Source: Anaerolineaceae bacterium
Lineage (GTDB): Bacteria > Chloroflexota > Anaerolineae > JAAYZQ01
Direction: 5' to 3'
Assembly (NCBI GenBank): GCA_012514775.1
Contig: JAAYZQ010000190.1
Location: forward strand, 1-35,386
Length of the DNA stretch: 35,386 bases
Shown here: in pieces, positions 1-8,200 of the stretch
Layout: each line of letters opens with the position of its first letter
Position numbering within the stretch: the stretch's first letter is position 1
Made by a program: the position numbers and the translations under genes
The notes under the pieces: generated by a model
Databases searched by the model: none
Seen by the model: the letters and a program-made list of their open reading frames with translations, nothing else
What the model was told of the DNA's origin: nothing

Positions 1-131
1 TCGTACAGGTAGCGGGCGGCGAAACCCGCCCCGCCCACCAGGTCGCGGGCGGCCGGCGCATCCACGGGCTCGTCGTAGAGGTGGCCCGTGGTCAGGTCGA
101 CGACGAGTAGCTTGCCCCACGTTTCACTCAT
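1..131 (-). CDS. Aldehyde ferredoxin oxidoreductase-like protein, N-terminal fragment
   Basis: Only the first 43 residues are present before the window ends. They begin MSETWGKLLVVDLTTG and continue with a segment ending LVGGAGFAARYLY. This is the usual start of tungsten-pterin aldehyde:ferredoxin oxidoreductases, where 'GK.L.VDLTTG' is followed by a 'GG.G.AA..LY' segment. Such cytoplasmic enzymes oxidise aldehydes to acids with ferredoxin as acceptor and carry a tungstopterin and a 4Fe-4S cluster; none of those ligands lie in the visible part. The ATG is preceded by AAGGGA about nine bases upstream and by a good promoter. It is divergent from an RpiR-type regulator. The subfamily and substrate cannot be read from this fragment. 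Confidence 0.72.
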   Translation of the reverse strand, partial: MSETWGKLLVVDLTTGHLYDEPVDAPAARDLVGGAGFAARYLY

Positions 132-172
132 GGTATCGCATCCCTTCACATTTGCAGGCTGCGTGGCTACGG

Positions 173-192
173 CTTGTGCGGCGGCGCACAAG
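173..192. promoter_or_regulatory. Perfect 8-base inverted repeat at the predicted +1 of the AOR-like gene
   Basis: Arms CTTGTGCG and CGCACAAG are separated by 4 bases. It starts about 3 bases downstream of the -10 box of the minus-strand promoter at 196-223, so it overlaps the expected transcription start. That is typical of a repressor operator, though it could also act as a 5' mRNA hairpin. The binding protein is unknown; the divergent RpiR regulator is a candidate. Confidence 0.5.
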
Positions 193-195
193 CGA

Positions 196-223
196 ATTAT
201 AACACACGTGGCACAGGATGCAA
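196..223 (-). promoter_or_regulatory. Promoter of the AOR-like gene
   Basis: On the minus strand TTGCAT (-35) is followed after 16 bases by a perfect TATAAT (-10). Transcription would start near 189 and leave a leader of about 58 bases before the ATG at 131. Confidence 0.65.
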
Positions 224-286
224 CTCGTGGGCTTTATCCTGTGCCTACCAGCAGCCCACCTTGATTGTTACGCGGAAAAGAAGTTC

Positions 287-315
287 TTGCAGTCCTCGTT
301 GTTCTGTGGTATGCT
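287..315 (+). promoter_or_regulatory. Promoter of the RpiR-family regulator gene
   Basis: TTGCAG at 287-292, 17 bases, TATGCT at 310-315. The -35 box is overlapped by the left half of a 10-base inverted repeat (288-297) whose other half lies on the start codon, consistent with autoregulation. Confidence 0.5.
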
Positions 316-360
316 TTTTTTAACGTCGTCGTTTAGTCAAAGCTAGAAGAGAGGACTGCA
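288..360. repeat. Spaced 10-base inverted repeat flanking the regulator's leader
   Basis: TGCAGTCCTC at 288-297 and its exact complement GAGGACTGCA at 351-360 are 53 bases apart. The first overlaps the -35 box; the second covers the GAGG of the ribosome site and the A of the ATG at 360. It may be a two-site operator allowing looping. It cannot be a simple mRNA hairpin, because the first arm lies upstream of the predicted transcription start. Confidence 0.5.
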
Positions 361-1229
361 TGTTCCGAGAGAGAATTACACGACAGTACCAATCGTTGTC
401 CCCCAGTTTCCGCCGAATTGCCGACCTGATCCTCACCAACCACGAAAAAGCCGCCTTCATGAGCGCGTCACGCCTGGCGCGACACGTTGGCGTGGACGTC
501 GCCACGGTGACACGGTTCTCGCAGCAGTTGGGATACGAGGGCTACGTCGAGCTGATCCGGGAGATTCAGGAGGCCGTCCTCCAGGAGATGCGCGACAGCC
601 GCGCCCCCCTCCAGGAGCGCCTGGACCAGGCCCCCAACCCCGTGGCGCGAATGCTGTGGCGAGATTGGGCCAACCTGGAGAAAACCATCCGGCAACTGCC
701 CCTCGACAAGGTCGAGGAAGCAGCCGAGATGTTGAGGACCGCGCGGCGGGTCTATATCGTGTCGGAAGACGCGGCGGCCGGGCTTTCGGCGGCCACCCAG
801 AGCTACTTGAGCATGGTCCGGCGAGGGGTCATCGCGTTGGATCACGGTCCCTTTAGCGTCGCCCTGGCGCTGAAGGAGGTGGGACCGGAGGACGTCATCA
901 TCGGGCTTGGCTTTACGGACTATGCCCACACGGCTACCCGGGCGCTGGCCCTGGGCAAGAAGATGGGCGCCAGGACCATCGGCATCATCGCCCAGGCCGA
1001 CTGCCCCATCGCCGGCGAGGCCGAGCTGCTGCTCTCCTGCGCCGCCACCGAAGGGGGCTACCTGCCCTCTCCGACGGCCATGGCCTCCATCCTCTTTGCC
1101 CTGTCGCACAGCCTGTACGCCAGCAACCTGGACGCCTACGGCCGCGAGGTGGCCCAGTTCGAAGAAGTGTACGCCGACCTGACCAACGGCCGCCCGCGGG
1201 AACAGGAACAGCTCGCAGAAGAAGGCTGA
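360..1229 (+). CDS. MurR/RpiR-family transcriptional regulator (HTH plus SIS domain)
   Basis: This 289-residue protein has the standard two-part RpiR build. The N-terminal helix-turn-helix domain spans about residues 1-77, with a recognition segment around 'SRLARHVGVDVATVTRFSQ' (36-55). The C-terminal SIS domain (about 110-250) includes 'RRVYIVSEDAAAG' and 'GLGFTDYAHTATRALALGKKMGA'. SIS domains bind phosphosugars, so the protein probably senses a sugar phosphate or related metabolite and represses or activates nearby genes. Length is normal for the family. The ATG at 360 follows a GAGAGGA ribosome site. The gene diverges from the AOR-like gene, making that gene a natural target by position. 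It converges on the PD40 protein gene with 12 bases between stop codons. The ligand is unknown. Confidence 0.9.
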   Translation: MFRERITRQYQSLSPSFRRIADLILTNHEKAAFMSASRLARHVGVDVATVTRFSQQLGYEGYVELIREIQEAVLQEMRDSRAPLQERLDQAPNPVARMLWRDWANLEKTIRQLPLDKVEEAAEMLRTARRVYIVSEDAAAGLSAATQSYLSMVRRGVIALDHGPFSVALALKEVGPEDVIIGLGFTDYAHTATRALALGKKMGARTIGIIAQADCPIAGEAELLLSCAATEGGYLPSPTAMASILFALSHSLYASNLDAYGREVAQFEEVYADLTNGRPREQEQLAEEG

Positions 1230-1241
1230 GCCTGCCGGGGG

Positions 1242-2480
1242 TCAGGGAGACCAGGCGCAGTACTCGTCGCTGGCCTCGTGGTTGCTGATGTTGGTCCATT
1301 TCAGCGACGCCAGATCGAGGATATAGACCTCCTTGTTGCCGCCGCGGTCGCTGTAGAACACCAGGCGCCGGCCGTCGGGCGCCCAGTCGGCCAGGCCCTC
1401 GGTGCTTTTGGGCGAGTTGGATAGGTTGCGCGGCCTGGAGCCGTCGGCGTTCATGACGTACACCTCGAAATTGCCGTCGCGGTTGGTGTTAAAGGTGAGC
1501 TGCCGGCCGTCTGGCGACCAGATGGCGTAGCGGTCGCGCTTGGCGGCCCTGGTCAGGTTGACGGCCGACGAGTCGTCGCCCTGGCTCAGGGCCGCCTCCA
1601 CGTCCAGGACCCAGATGTCCTCGTTGCCTCCCCGGTTGGAGGTAAAGGCGATCTTGCCGCCGGGTCCCCAGTTGGGATAGCGGTCGTTCTCCGGACTGGT
1701 GGTGAGCTGTACCAACCCCGAGCCGTCGGCGTTGACGACCCAGATGTCCCAGTTGCCGCTGCGGTCGCTGTGGAAGGCGATGCGCCGCCCGTCGGGTGAC
1801 CAGGTGGGCCAGCCGTCCGACCCCTCGCCGTCGGTGATGCGCCACACTTCGCCGGCGGCGGCCGTGGCCGGGTCAAAGACCATGCCATAGATCGAGCTGT
1901 TCTCCAGGCCCCACTTGCCGCTGATGGTGTCGCGCAGCGAGACAAAGGCGATGTGCCGTCCGTCGGGCGCCCAGGCGGGGGCCAGGTCATCGGCCCACGA
2001 TTGCGTCAGGTTGGTTGGCTGTGACCCGTCGGGCCGCATGGCCACAATCTCGTAGTCGCCGTGCTCACCGCGCTTGCTCTCGAAGGCGATCCATTGCGGC
2101 CGGGGCGTGGGCGTGGGCGGGGCCGCCGTGGGGCTGGGGGACGGGCTGGGCGTGTCGGTGGCTGCGGCGGTGGCGACGGCGGTCGCGCTCGCCGGCGGGT
2201 CGATGGCCCGGGCCGTGCGCGTCGGCGCGGGGGTGGGCGTCGGGCTGGGCGGGACGGCGGTGGGCTCGGGCGTGGCGGTGGGGGTCTGCGTGGCGGTGGG
2301 CAGCAACTGCGTAAAGTCGCGCTCGCCGAGGGGAATGGCCGTCGGCGCGGGTGTCGCGCGGGTGAGGAGGCGGGCCACCCCGGGCACGGTCCGTCCCAGG
2401 TAGGCAGCTCCCAGCCCGGCAACCACCAGGCAGGCCACGGCGGCGACTCCCAATATGGCAGTCCATCGCTTGCGCATCAT
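1242..2480 (-). CDS. Membrane-anchored PD40/TolB-like beta-propeller protein
   Basis: A 412-residue protein. Residues 1-10 are basic (MMRKRW), residues 9-29 form one hydrophobic anchor, and residues about 42-128 are a Thr/Pro/Ala-rich low-complexity stalk. Residues about 131-412 hold five or six PD40 (WD40-like) blades, each with a 'W.PDGR.IAF.S.R.G..DIWV.NADGS' pattern. The last bases encode 'AWSP', so the final strand probably closes the propeller with the first blade. Such propellers are extracytoplasmic interaction domains; no catalytic site is visible, and calling it TolB proper would be wrong because the TolB N-terminal domain is missing. A purine-rich GGAGAGG precedes two adjacent ATG codons (2480 and 2477); either could be used. 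It has its own promoter, back to back with that of the DUF3795-like gene. Confidence 0.85.
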   Translation of the reverse strand: MMRKRWTAILGVAAVACLVVAGLGAAYLGRTVPGVARLLTRATPAPTAIPLGERDFTQLLPTATQTPTATPEPTAVPPSPTPTPAPTRTARAIDPPASATAVATAAATDTPSPSPSPTAAPPTPTPRPQWIAFESKRGEHGDYEIVAMRPDGSQPTNLTQSWADDLAPAWAPDGRHIAFVSLRDTISGKWGLENSSIYGMVFDPATAAAGEVWRITDGEGSDGWPTWSPDGRRIAFHSDRSGNWDIWVVNADGSGLVQLTTSPENDRYPNWGPGGKIAFTSNRGGNEDIWVLDVEAALSQGDDSSAVNLTRAAKRDRYAIWSPDGRQLTFNTNRDGNFEVYVMNADGSRPRNLSNSPKSTEGLADWAPDGRRLVFYSDRGGNKEVYILDLASLKWTNISNHEASDEYCAWSP

Positions 2481-2524
2481 CCTCTTTGATTCCTCTCCTT
2501 CCCGGGCGGGCAGGTCGAGCGGCC

Positions 2525-2553
2525 ATTATACCATCGTCCTGCCTGGGGCTCAA
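2525..2553 (-). promoter_or_regulatory. Promoter of the PD40 propeller gene
   Basis: Minus strand: TTGAGC, 17 bases, perfect TATAAT. Its -35 box lies only 14 bases from the -35 box of the divergent promoter at 2568-2596, so RNA polymerase at one site may interfere with the other. Confidence 0.7.
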
Positions 2554-2567
2554 GTTGCGGTTCAGGC

Positions 2568-2596
2568 TTGTGGGACCGGCCCAACTCTGCTATAAT
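2568..2596 (+). promoter_or_regulatory. Promoter of the DUF3795-like/two-component operon
   Basis: TTGTGG at 2568-2573, 17 bases, perfect TATAAT at 2591-2596. Transcription would start near 2603. This rules out the upstream TTG at 2568 as start codon of the following gene. Confidence 0.68.
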
Positions 2597-2630
2597 ATCG
2601 CCAATCGAGGGAGAGGATGGCACGCTGAAG

Positions 2631-2963
2631 GTGAGCGATCAAGATTGTCACAGGCGGCGCCTGGCCGCCGCGTGTGGTCGTTATTGCGCCGCGTGCGACG
2701 CCCTGCTGGCAGAGGACTGCGATGGCTGTGCCTACCAGTTGGGCGAGACGTGCGAGGGAACTTGCCCCGTGTTTTGCTGCTGCGTCGTCGAACGGGGGTT
2801 GGAACACTGTGGGGTGTGCCCCGATTTCGCCTGCCGGGTGTTCCTGGCCCACGCCGACCCAGTGACGGTGGCGCGCCACTACCGCGCCCTCTGCCGCCGC
2901 ACCGAGATCGGCACCAGTGCCTGGCTCGACGAGCAGGAACGCCGGAGGGCGCATCGACCATAG
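2631..2963 (+). CDS. Small Cys-rich protein, DUF3795-like
   Basis: With the GTG at 2631 the protein is 110 residues and carries 15 cysteines. They include C15, C19, C22, C30, C33, C41, C45, C49, C50, C51, C60, C63 and C68, in a series such as 'CGRYCAAC', 'CDGC', 'CPVFCCC' and 'CGVCPDFAC'. This resembles the DUF3795 family of unknown function, presumed to bind zinc or an iron-sulfur cluster. The longer frame from TTG 2568 is rejected because it would begin in the promoter. GAGAGG lies about 14 bases before the GTG, a weak spacing, so the start is tentative. It is the first gene of an apparent operon with a response regulator 30 bases downstream and a sensor kinase. A role in redox or metal sensing for that system is only a guess. 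Confidence 0.68.
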   Translation: MSDQDCHRRRLAAACGRYCAACDALLAEDCDGCAYQLGETCEGTCPVFCCCVVERGLEHCGVCPDFACRVFLAHADPVTVARHYRALCRRTEIGTSAWLDEQERRRAHRP

Positions 2964-2993
2964 CGCGGCCGCGGCGCCGGTGGGAGCGGACCG

Positions 2994-3686
2994 TTGGCAG
3001 ACGCGAGAATTCTCGTCGTCGAAGACGAGCCCAGCATCCGCGAGGTGCTCAACCTTTACCTGCGGCGGGCCGGCTACGAGGTCGAGGTCGCCGGCGACGG
3101 CCGGGCTGCCCTGGAGAGCCTGGCAGACCGGATGCCGGACCTCGTCGTGCTGGACCTGATGTTGCCCCACGTCGACGGCCTGGAGATCACGCGCTGGCTG
3201 CGGGAGCGGGGTGACACGCCGATCATCATGCTCACCGCCCGCCGCGAGGAGCCGGAGCGCATCGCCGGCCTGGAGATGGGCGCCGACGATTACGTGGTCA
3301 AGCCCTTCAGCCCCCAGGAGCTGGTCAGCCGCGTGCGGGCCGTGTTGCGGCGCACCCGGGGCACGGCCGAGCCGGGCGGCGGGGCGCGCCCCCTGGTCTT
3401 TGGCGAGCTCAAGATCGACCCCCTCACGCGCCTGGTGGAGGTGCGCGGCGAAGAGCGCGCGCTGACCGCCCGCGAGTTTGACCTGCTGTGGACCATGGCC
3501 CGCCACCCTCGCCAGGTGTTCAGCCGCGATCAGCTCCTGGACCACGTTTGGGGCCTGACGGAATACATCGACCCCAGCACCGTCACCGTGCACATCCGCC
3601 GCCTCCGGGAAAAGATCGAGGCGGACCCGGCGAACCCGCGCTATATCCTCACCGTCTGGGGGGTCGGCTATCGCTTTGAACCCTGA
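2994..3686 (+). CDS. OmpR/PhoB-family response regulator
   Basis: A 230-residue two-domain regulator. The receiver domain (about 5-118) has acidic residues E10 and D11, phosphoacceptor D54 in 'VVLDLMLPHVDG', switch T81 and K103 in 'VVKPFSPQEL'. The winged-helix DNA-binding domain (about 133-229) includes 'LTAREFDLLWTMARHPRQVFSR', 'VHIRRLREKIE' and 'VWGVGYRFEP'. All key residues are present, so it should accept phosphate from the kinase encoded next door and bind direct-repeat promoter sites. The start is a TTG at 2994 with GGGAGCGG a few bases upstream. It is followed after 10 bases by the histidine kinase. The regulon is unknown; adjacent genes and its own operon are obvious candidates. Confidence 0.92.
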   Translation: MADARILVVEDEPSIREVLNLYLRRAGYEVEVAGDGRAALESLADRMPDLVVLDLMLPHVDGLEITRWLRERGDTPIIMLTARREEPERIAGLEMGADDYVVKPFSPQELVSRVRAVLRRTRGTAEPGGGARPLVFGELKIDPLTRLVEVRGEERALTAREFDLLWTMARHPRQVFSRDQLLDHVWGLTEYIDPSTVTVHIRRLREKIEADPANPRYILTVWGVGYRFEP

Positions 3687-3696
3687 GGATCGGAAT

Positions 3697-4947
3697 ATGG
3701 AATCGACCGTCGAGGAGCGGCCTTCGCCGGCGCCGCACCTGCGATTCGTGGGCGGGGTGGTCATCACCCTGGCCGTGGCCCTGGGCTTCTTTTTCCTGCT
3801 GTTGCGCCCGGCCATGGCCGAGCTGCGCCTCATGGCCCTCTTCCTGGCGGCGACGGCCCTTCTTTCCGTGGCTGCCGGTTACGTCGCCTACCGCTACGGC
3901 TGGCTCTACCGCTCGCCGCGCCTGAGCTGGGTGCTCCTGGGCGGCTACGTCCTGGCCAGCCTCCTGACGTTCCTGAACGTGTGGGTCACGGCGCGCCTGA
4001 TGTTTGCCAGCCAGCACGACCTGCTCCTGGCCACCGTCCTGCTGCTCTTTGCGGGGGGCATTGCCGTGTCGGTGGGCTATTTTCTGTCGGTGGCCCTCAC
4101 GGATCGCATCGTCACCCTGGAGCGGGCCGCCCGCGCCCTGGCCCGCTCGCAGCTCGGCGTGCGCGTGCCCGTCAGGGGCAGCGACGAGATGGCGAGCCTG
4201 GCCCGCAGCTTTAACGACATGGCCAGCCAGCTCCAGGCCGCGGCCGACAAGCAGCGCGAGCTGGAGGCCCTCCGGCGCAACCTCATCGCCTGGGCCGGGC
4301 ACGACCTGCGCACCCCCCTGGCCTCCATCCAGGCCATCGTCGAGGCGCTGGCCGACGGCCTGGTGGAGGATCCCGAGACCGAGGAGCGCTACCTGCGCAC
4401 CGCCCAGCGCGAGATCCGGTCTCTGTCGCTCCTCATTGACGACCTCTTTGAGCTGGCCCAACTGGAGGCCGGCGGCCTGCGCCTGGACCTGGGCCCCATG
4501 GCCCTGTCGGACCTCGTCTCGGATACCATCGAGAGCTTTTCGGGGCTGGCGGCGCGGGATGGGATCGCCCTGGAGGGCAGCGTCGGGCCCGGCGTCGACC
4601 CCGTGACCGTGGATGCCCGGCTTATCGGGCGCGCCCTGTCGAACCTGGTGGGCAACGCCCTGCGCCACACCCCGCCCGGGGGCCGGGTCGAGATCCTGGC
4701 CCGGGAGAGCGACGCGGGGGTGTGCGTGGAGGTGCGCGACACGGGCGAGGGGATCGGGGCCGAGGATCTGCCCCACGTCTTTGAGCGGTTCTATCGCGGC
4801 GAAAAGTCGCGCAGCCGGGCCACCGGCGGCGCCGGCCTGGGCCTGGCCATTGCCCGGAGCATCGTCGAGGCCCACGGCGGGACGGTGGGCGTCGACAGCA
4901 CCCCCGGGGAGGGGACTCGCTTCTACTTTACCCTGCCCACCGGCTGA
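3697..4947 (+). CDS. Membrane sensor histidine kinase (HAMP, HisKA, HATPase)
   Basis: With the ATG at 3697 (GAGGA seven bases upstream) the protein has 416 residues. Four hydrophobic segments are visible at about 17-36, 43-65, 76-97 and 108-134, followed by a HAMP linker (135-188). The HisKA domain has phosphoacceptor H202 in 'AGHDLRTPLASI'. The ATPase domain has the N box around N320 ('NLVGNALRHTPPGG'), G1 'DTGEGIG' (348-354), F box 'FERFYRG' and G2 'GGAGLGL' (377-383). No sizeable extracellular domain sits between the membrane segments, so the signal is probably sensed in the membrane or at its surface. An alternative TTG at 3676 would overlap the regulator stop. It is the cognate partner of the response regulator just upstream. 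Confidence 0.92.
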   Translation: MESTVEERPSPAPHLRFVGGVVITLAVALGFFFLLLRPAMAELRLMALFLAATALLSVAAGYVAYRYGWLYRSPRLSWVLLGGYVLASLLTFLNVWVTARLMFASQHDLLLATVLLLFAGGIAVSVGYFLSVALTDRIVTLERAARALARSQLGVRVPVRGSDEMASLARSFNDMASQLQAAADKQRELEALRRNLIAWAGHDLRTPLASIQAIVEALADGLVEDPETEERYLRTAQREIRSLSLLIDDLFELAQLEAGGLRLDLGPMALSDLVSDTIESFSGLAARDGIALEGSVGPGVDPVTVDARLIGRALSNLVGNALRHTPPGGRVEILARESDAGVCVEVRDTGEGIGAEDLPHVFERFYRGEKSRSRATGGAGLGLAIARSIVEAHGGTVGVDSTPGEGTRFYFTLPTG

Positions 4948-5038
4948 GGTGCCCGTCCTGTACCGTCAGGCCGGCACGCATTGCGCAGAACGGCAGGGCA
5001 GGGCTGCCTAGTACTACAACCGGACCTGTCATGTAGGA

Positions 5039-5137
5039 GGTTGTTGGAGGGGCGCTTGTACGTTGGTAGTGGGCGATTTATCGCCAAAGAAGCGCGCTGA
5101 AGCGCGCACTACCAACGAACGGGCTCTCCGGCAGGCT
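5039..5137. repeat. 99-base tandem repeat, copy 1, with nested inverted repeats
   Basis: First of two adjacent 99-base units. Inside it, GTTGGTAGTG (5062-5071) pairs with CACTACCAAC (5107-5116). Within that sit two smaller hairpins: GGCGAT/ATCGCC (5072-5085) and GCGCGCT/AGCGCGC (5092-5107). It fills the gap between two convergent genes (4948-5238), where it may act as a bidirectional terminator or mRNA stabiliser. Similar 'GTAGTG..GCGC' elements are, from memory, common intergenic repeats in Chloroflexota. Confidence 0.85.
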
Positions 5138-5236
5138 GGTTGTTGGAGGGGCGCTTGTGGGTTGGTAGTGGGCGATTTGTCGCCAAAGAAGCGCGCTGAA
5201 GCGCGCACTACCAACGAACGGGCTTTCCGGCAGGCT
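5138..5236. repeat. 99-base tandem repeat, copy 2
   Basis: Differs from copy 1 at only four positions. The arms GTTGGTAGTG (5161-5170) and CACTACCAAC (5206-5215) are conserved. One change (A to G) turns a T-A pair of a small hairpin into a T-G pair, which still pairs in plus-strand RNA. The unit ends three bases before the stop codon of the convergent M23 gene. With only two units and no spacer, it is not a CRISPR array. Confidence 0.85.
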
Positions 5237-5238
5237 GT

Positions 5239-8200
5239 CTAGTGACGGACGACGGGCAGATAGATCCGGAACGCGCCGCCGCCCGGCGGCACGGGTGCCG
5301 CCGCCTCCACCTGCACGTACCCGGCCTTGACCTCGGTGTCCTCGCCGCCCGGCCCGCTGACGGTCAGGGTCACGGTGTAGACGCCGGCGGCCTCGTAGGT
5401 GTGACTCGGGTTCGCGGTGCGGCTCGTCTGGCCATCGCCAAAATCCCACAGGCTCTCGGTCAAGTCGCCCATGGACGTGTTCGTGAACGTCACCTTGAGG
5501 GGCGCCGGCCCGCTGACGGGCGACGCCGACAGGCCGGCCTTCACGGGCGATTGGATGACCACCGAGTGGGCGGCGGAGACACTGCCGGCCTCGTTGGTGG
5601 CGGTGATGACCAGGCGATAGGTGCCGGGCGCGGTCCAGGCAACCGTGACCGTGTCGGTCACGGCCCGGCCCACGCCGCCCTGCACCTGGCCGGGGACGTG
5701 CCAGGTATAGGTGATGGGCAGGGTGGCGGTCAGGGGGCTCACCCGGGCCGTAAAGGTGTACGGCTCGGCAATCTTGCCCGTGGCCGGGCCCGACAGGGCG
5801 ACGGCCTGGGGAGCGCGCGCCTCGTCCACCCGCAGCTCGTAGGCCGCGCTGCAGCCGGTGGTGCTGCCGGCGGCCGGGGCGGCGCGCAGCAGGTAGGTGC
5901 CCGACAGGGGCGCGCGCCAGGTGGCCGTGGCCGTGGCGGTCACCGTTCCCCGCGCCTCAAAGACCGGCGCCAGGGGCGCCACGGTGTCGGAATCGTACAG
6001 CCCCAGGAGCGGCTGGACGCCGGACGCCAGGCCGCGAACCTGCAGGCGGTAGACGCTGCCCGCCCGGGCCTCGAACAGGAACCAGTCCAGGTCCTGGCGA
6101 ATGTCGAACAGTCGCACGACGGGGCCGGCGTCGGGCAGGATGGCCTGGGCCGCGCCGTGGTGATCGTCCGGCTCCTGGATGTCGGCCGGGCAGATGAGGG
6201 GTGCGTGGAGGTCAAAGCGGCCTACCTCGGTTGACAGTGCCGTGACCTGGGTCCGCGCCCCGTTGACCGTCGTCGGCAGGGCGCTCCACGTCTTTCCGCC
6301 CTCGTCCCAGCGGCGCAGGGCCAGCTTGCTCATGTTCACGTGGGGCATGTTGCGCAGGTTCCCGGCCAGGGTCAGGGTCAGGGGTTCGGCCAGGGCCAGG
6401 CTACTGCCCCGCTGCTGGCCGGTCAGCAGGAAGGAATAGCCCGTGGACCGCCACTCGGCGTCGGGGTCGGCCCCCGGCGGGACGTCCCACAGCTCCAGCA
6501 CGGCGGCCGACGAGAGGGCGGCCGACGGCACGGTGACGGTGACCAGGCCCGAGGGACTGCTCAACGTCCGCTCCGCGGCGGGCGCATCCGGCTCCACCAA
6601 CTGGCGGGTCCAGATGGGATACTTCCACAGGTAGCGGCTCACACCTCGCCAGGGGTCCTTGCCGGCCCGCATCCAGCCGTAGGGATCCACCACCTCGTCG
6701 CGGGTCCAGCGCCCGTCGTGGTTGGCGTCAAAGTAGAGCCCGAAGTGCAGGTGGGTGCCCAGGCTGCGGCCGGTGTTGCCCATGATGCCCAGGGGTTGGG
6801 CCGCCGGGCTGTGGATGGCCGTGCCCACCGTCACGGTCACGGTCTTCATGTGGGCATAGACCGTGGCGTAGCCGTTGCCGTGGTCGATCCAGACGCGGTT
6901 CCCGAAATAGTCGCCGCAGGCCTGGTTGCCCACGCGGCAGGACGTGACGGTGTCGATGACCAGCCCCGGGGCGGCGGCATAGATGGGCTCGTTGGGGACG
7001 TGCCAGCCAAAGTCGATGCCGCCATGGCCGTCGTACCAGCTTTCTCCCACGCGTGCCGGCGAAGCGGCGTCGATGGCGATGGTCACGCCGTCCCAGCGCG
7101 TCAGGTTCTTGTTGCTGTTGTGGGTCGGATAGCTGTGGTCGAACCAGGAGTTGACCCGGCCCGCGCCCCGGTCGCCCACGTTGCCCAGGGCTGCCTGTCC
7201 GAAATTGGTGTAGGCTACGGGCAGGTCGAGGAAGGGCGTGCCGACCACCAGCTTGGACATGAAGGCGTCGGCCATGGCGCGGCCCTCGCCGCCGCGGGCC
7301 GAGTTGCCGACGACGTAGACGCTGCCCAACCCGTCCACGGCCACGGCAGCGGCATAGTCTTCCTCGCCGCCGCCCAGGGACGAAGCGTGGATCAGCGCCG
7401 AGCCGAACTCGTCGACCTGCACCACAAAGGCGTCGTAGCCCTTCTGCCCGCCGTCTCCGCTCGCCGGGGCCGCCGCGTGGGGAAAGGCCGCGGAGGAGCC
7501 GGCCAGTGTGGCGTGGCCTCCCTCGTCCACGGAAACGGCCTGGCCCCAATCGTCGCCGCTGCCGCCGACCAATCCGGCGTAGGACAGGGCACCGGCGGTG
7601 TCGATCTTGGCCAGAAAGGCATCCTGCTCGCCGCCGTGGGCCATGCCAAAGGACCCGTCGGTCACGGGGAAATCGGCCGAGCCGGTGTCGCCCGAGACGT
7701 AGGCGCTGCCCGCCGCGTCCAGGGCGACCGAGTGGGCCGACTCGCCACTGCTGCCGCCCAGGTAGGTGGCGTAGGCCAGGGCCGTGCCCGCCGCGTTCAG
7801 CCGGGCGATAAAGGCGTCGGTCTCGCCGGCCAGCGCGCTACGCAGGGCCCCCGGCGTGGTGGGCAGGTCGGCCGAGGCCGTGGTGCCCACCAGGACCGCC
7901 TGGCCGGCCCCGTCCACGGCGACGCCCTGTCCTTGCTCCCAGGACCCTCCGCCCACCAGGGTGGCGTAGGCCAGGCCGTTGCCTGTGGGGTCCAGCTTCA
8001 CGACAAAGGCATCCGGGCCGTCCAGGTGGATGTCCCACGCGCCCTGGGTCAGGGGAAAGTCGGGCGACGACGTGGTGCCGGCCACGTAGGCGCTGCCGGC
8101 GCCGTCGAGGGCCAGGTCCGCTGCCCGGTCATCCGCCGCGCCGCCCAGGTAGGTCGCATACACGATCTCGGTGCCCGCCGGCCCCAGCTTCAGGGCAAAG

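Noticed and set aside
4948..5038. Terminator or small gene just after the kinase
   Set aside because: Only a weak GGCAG/CTGCC stem without a T-run and no coding frame with a ribosome site.
5029..5237. The 99-base repeat pair as a CRISPR array, or as coding sequence for repeated peptides with VVRASARFFGDKS
   Set aside because: Only two adjacent units with no unique spacers and no cas genes. The apparent peptides arise simply because the unit length is a multiple of three.
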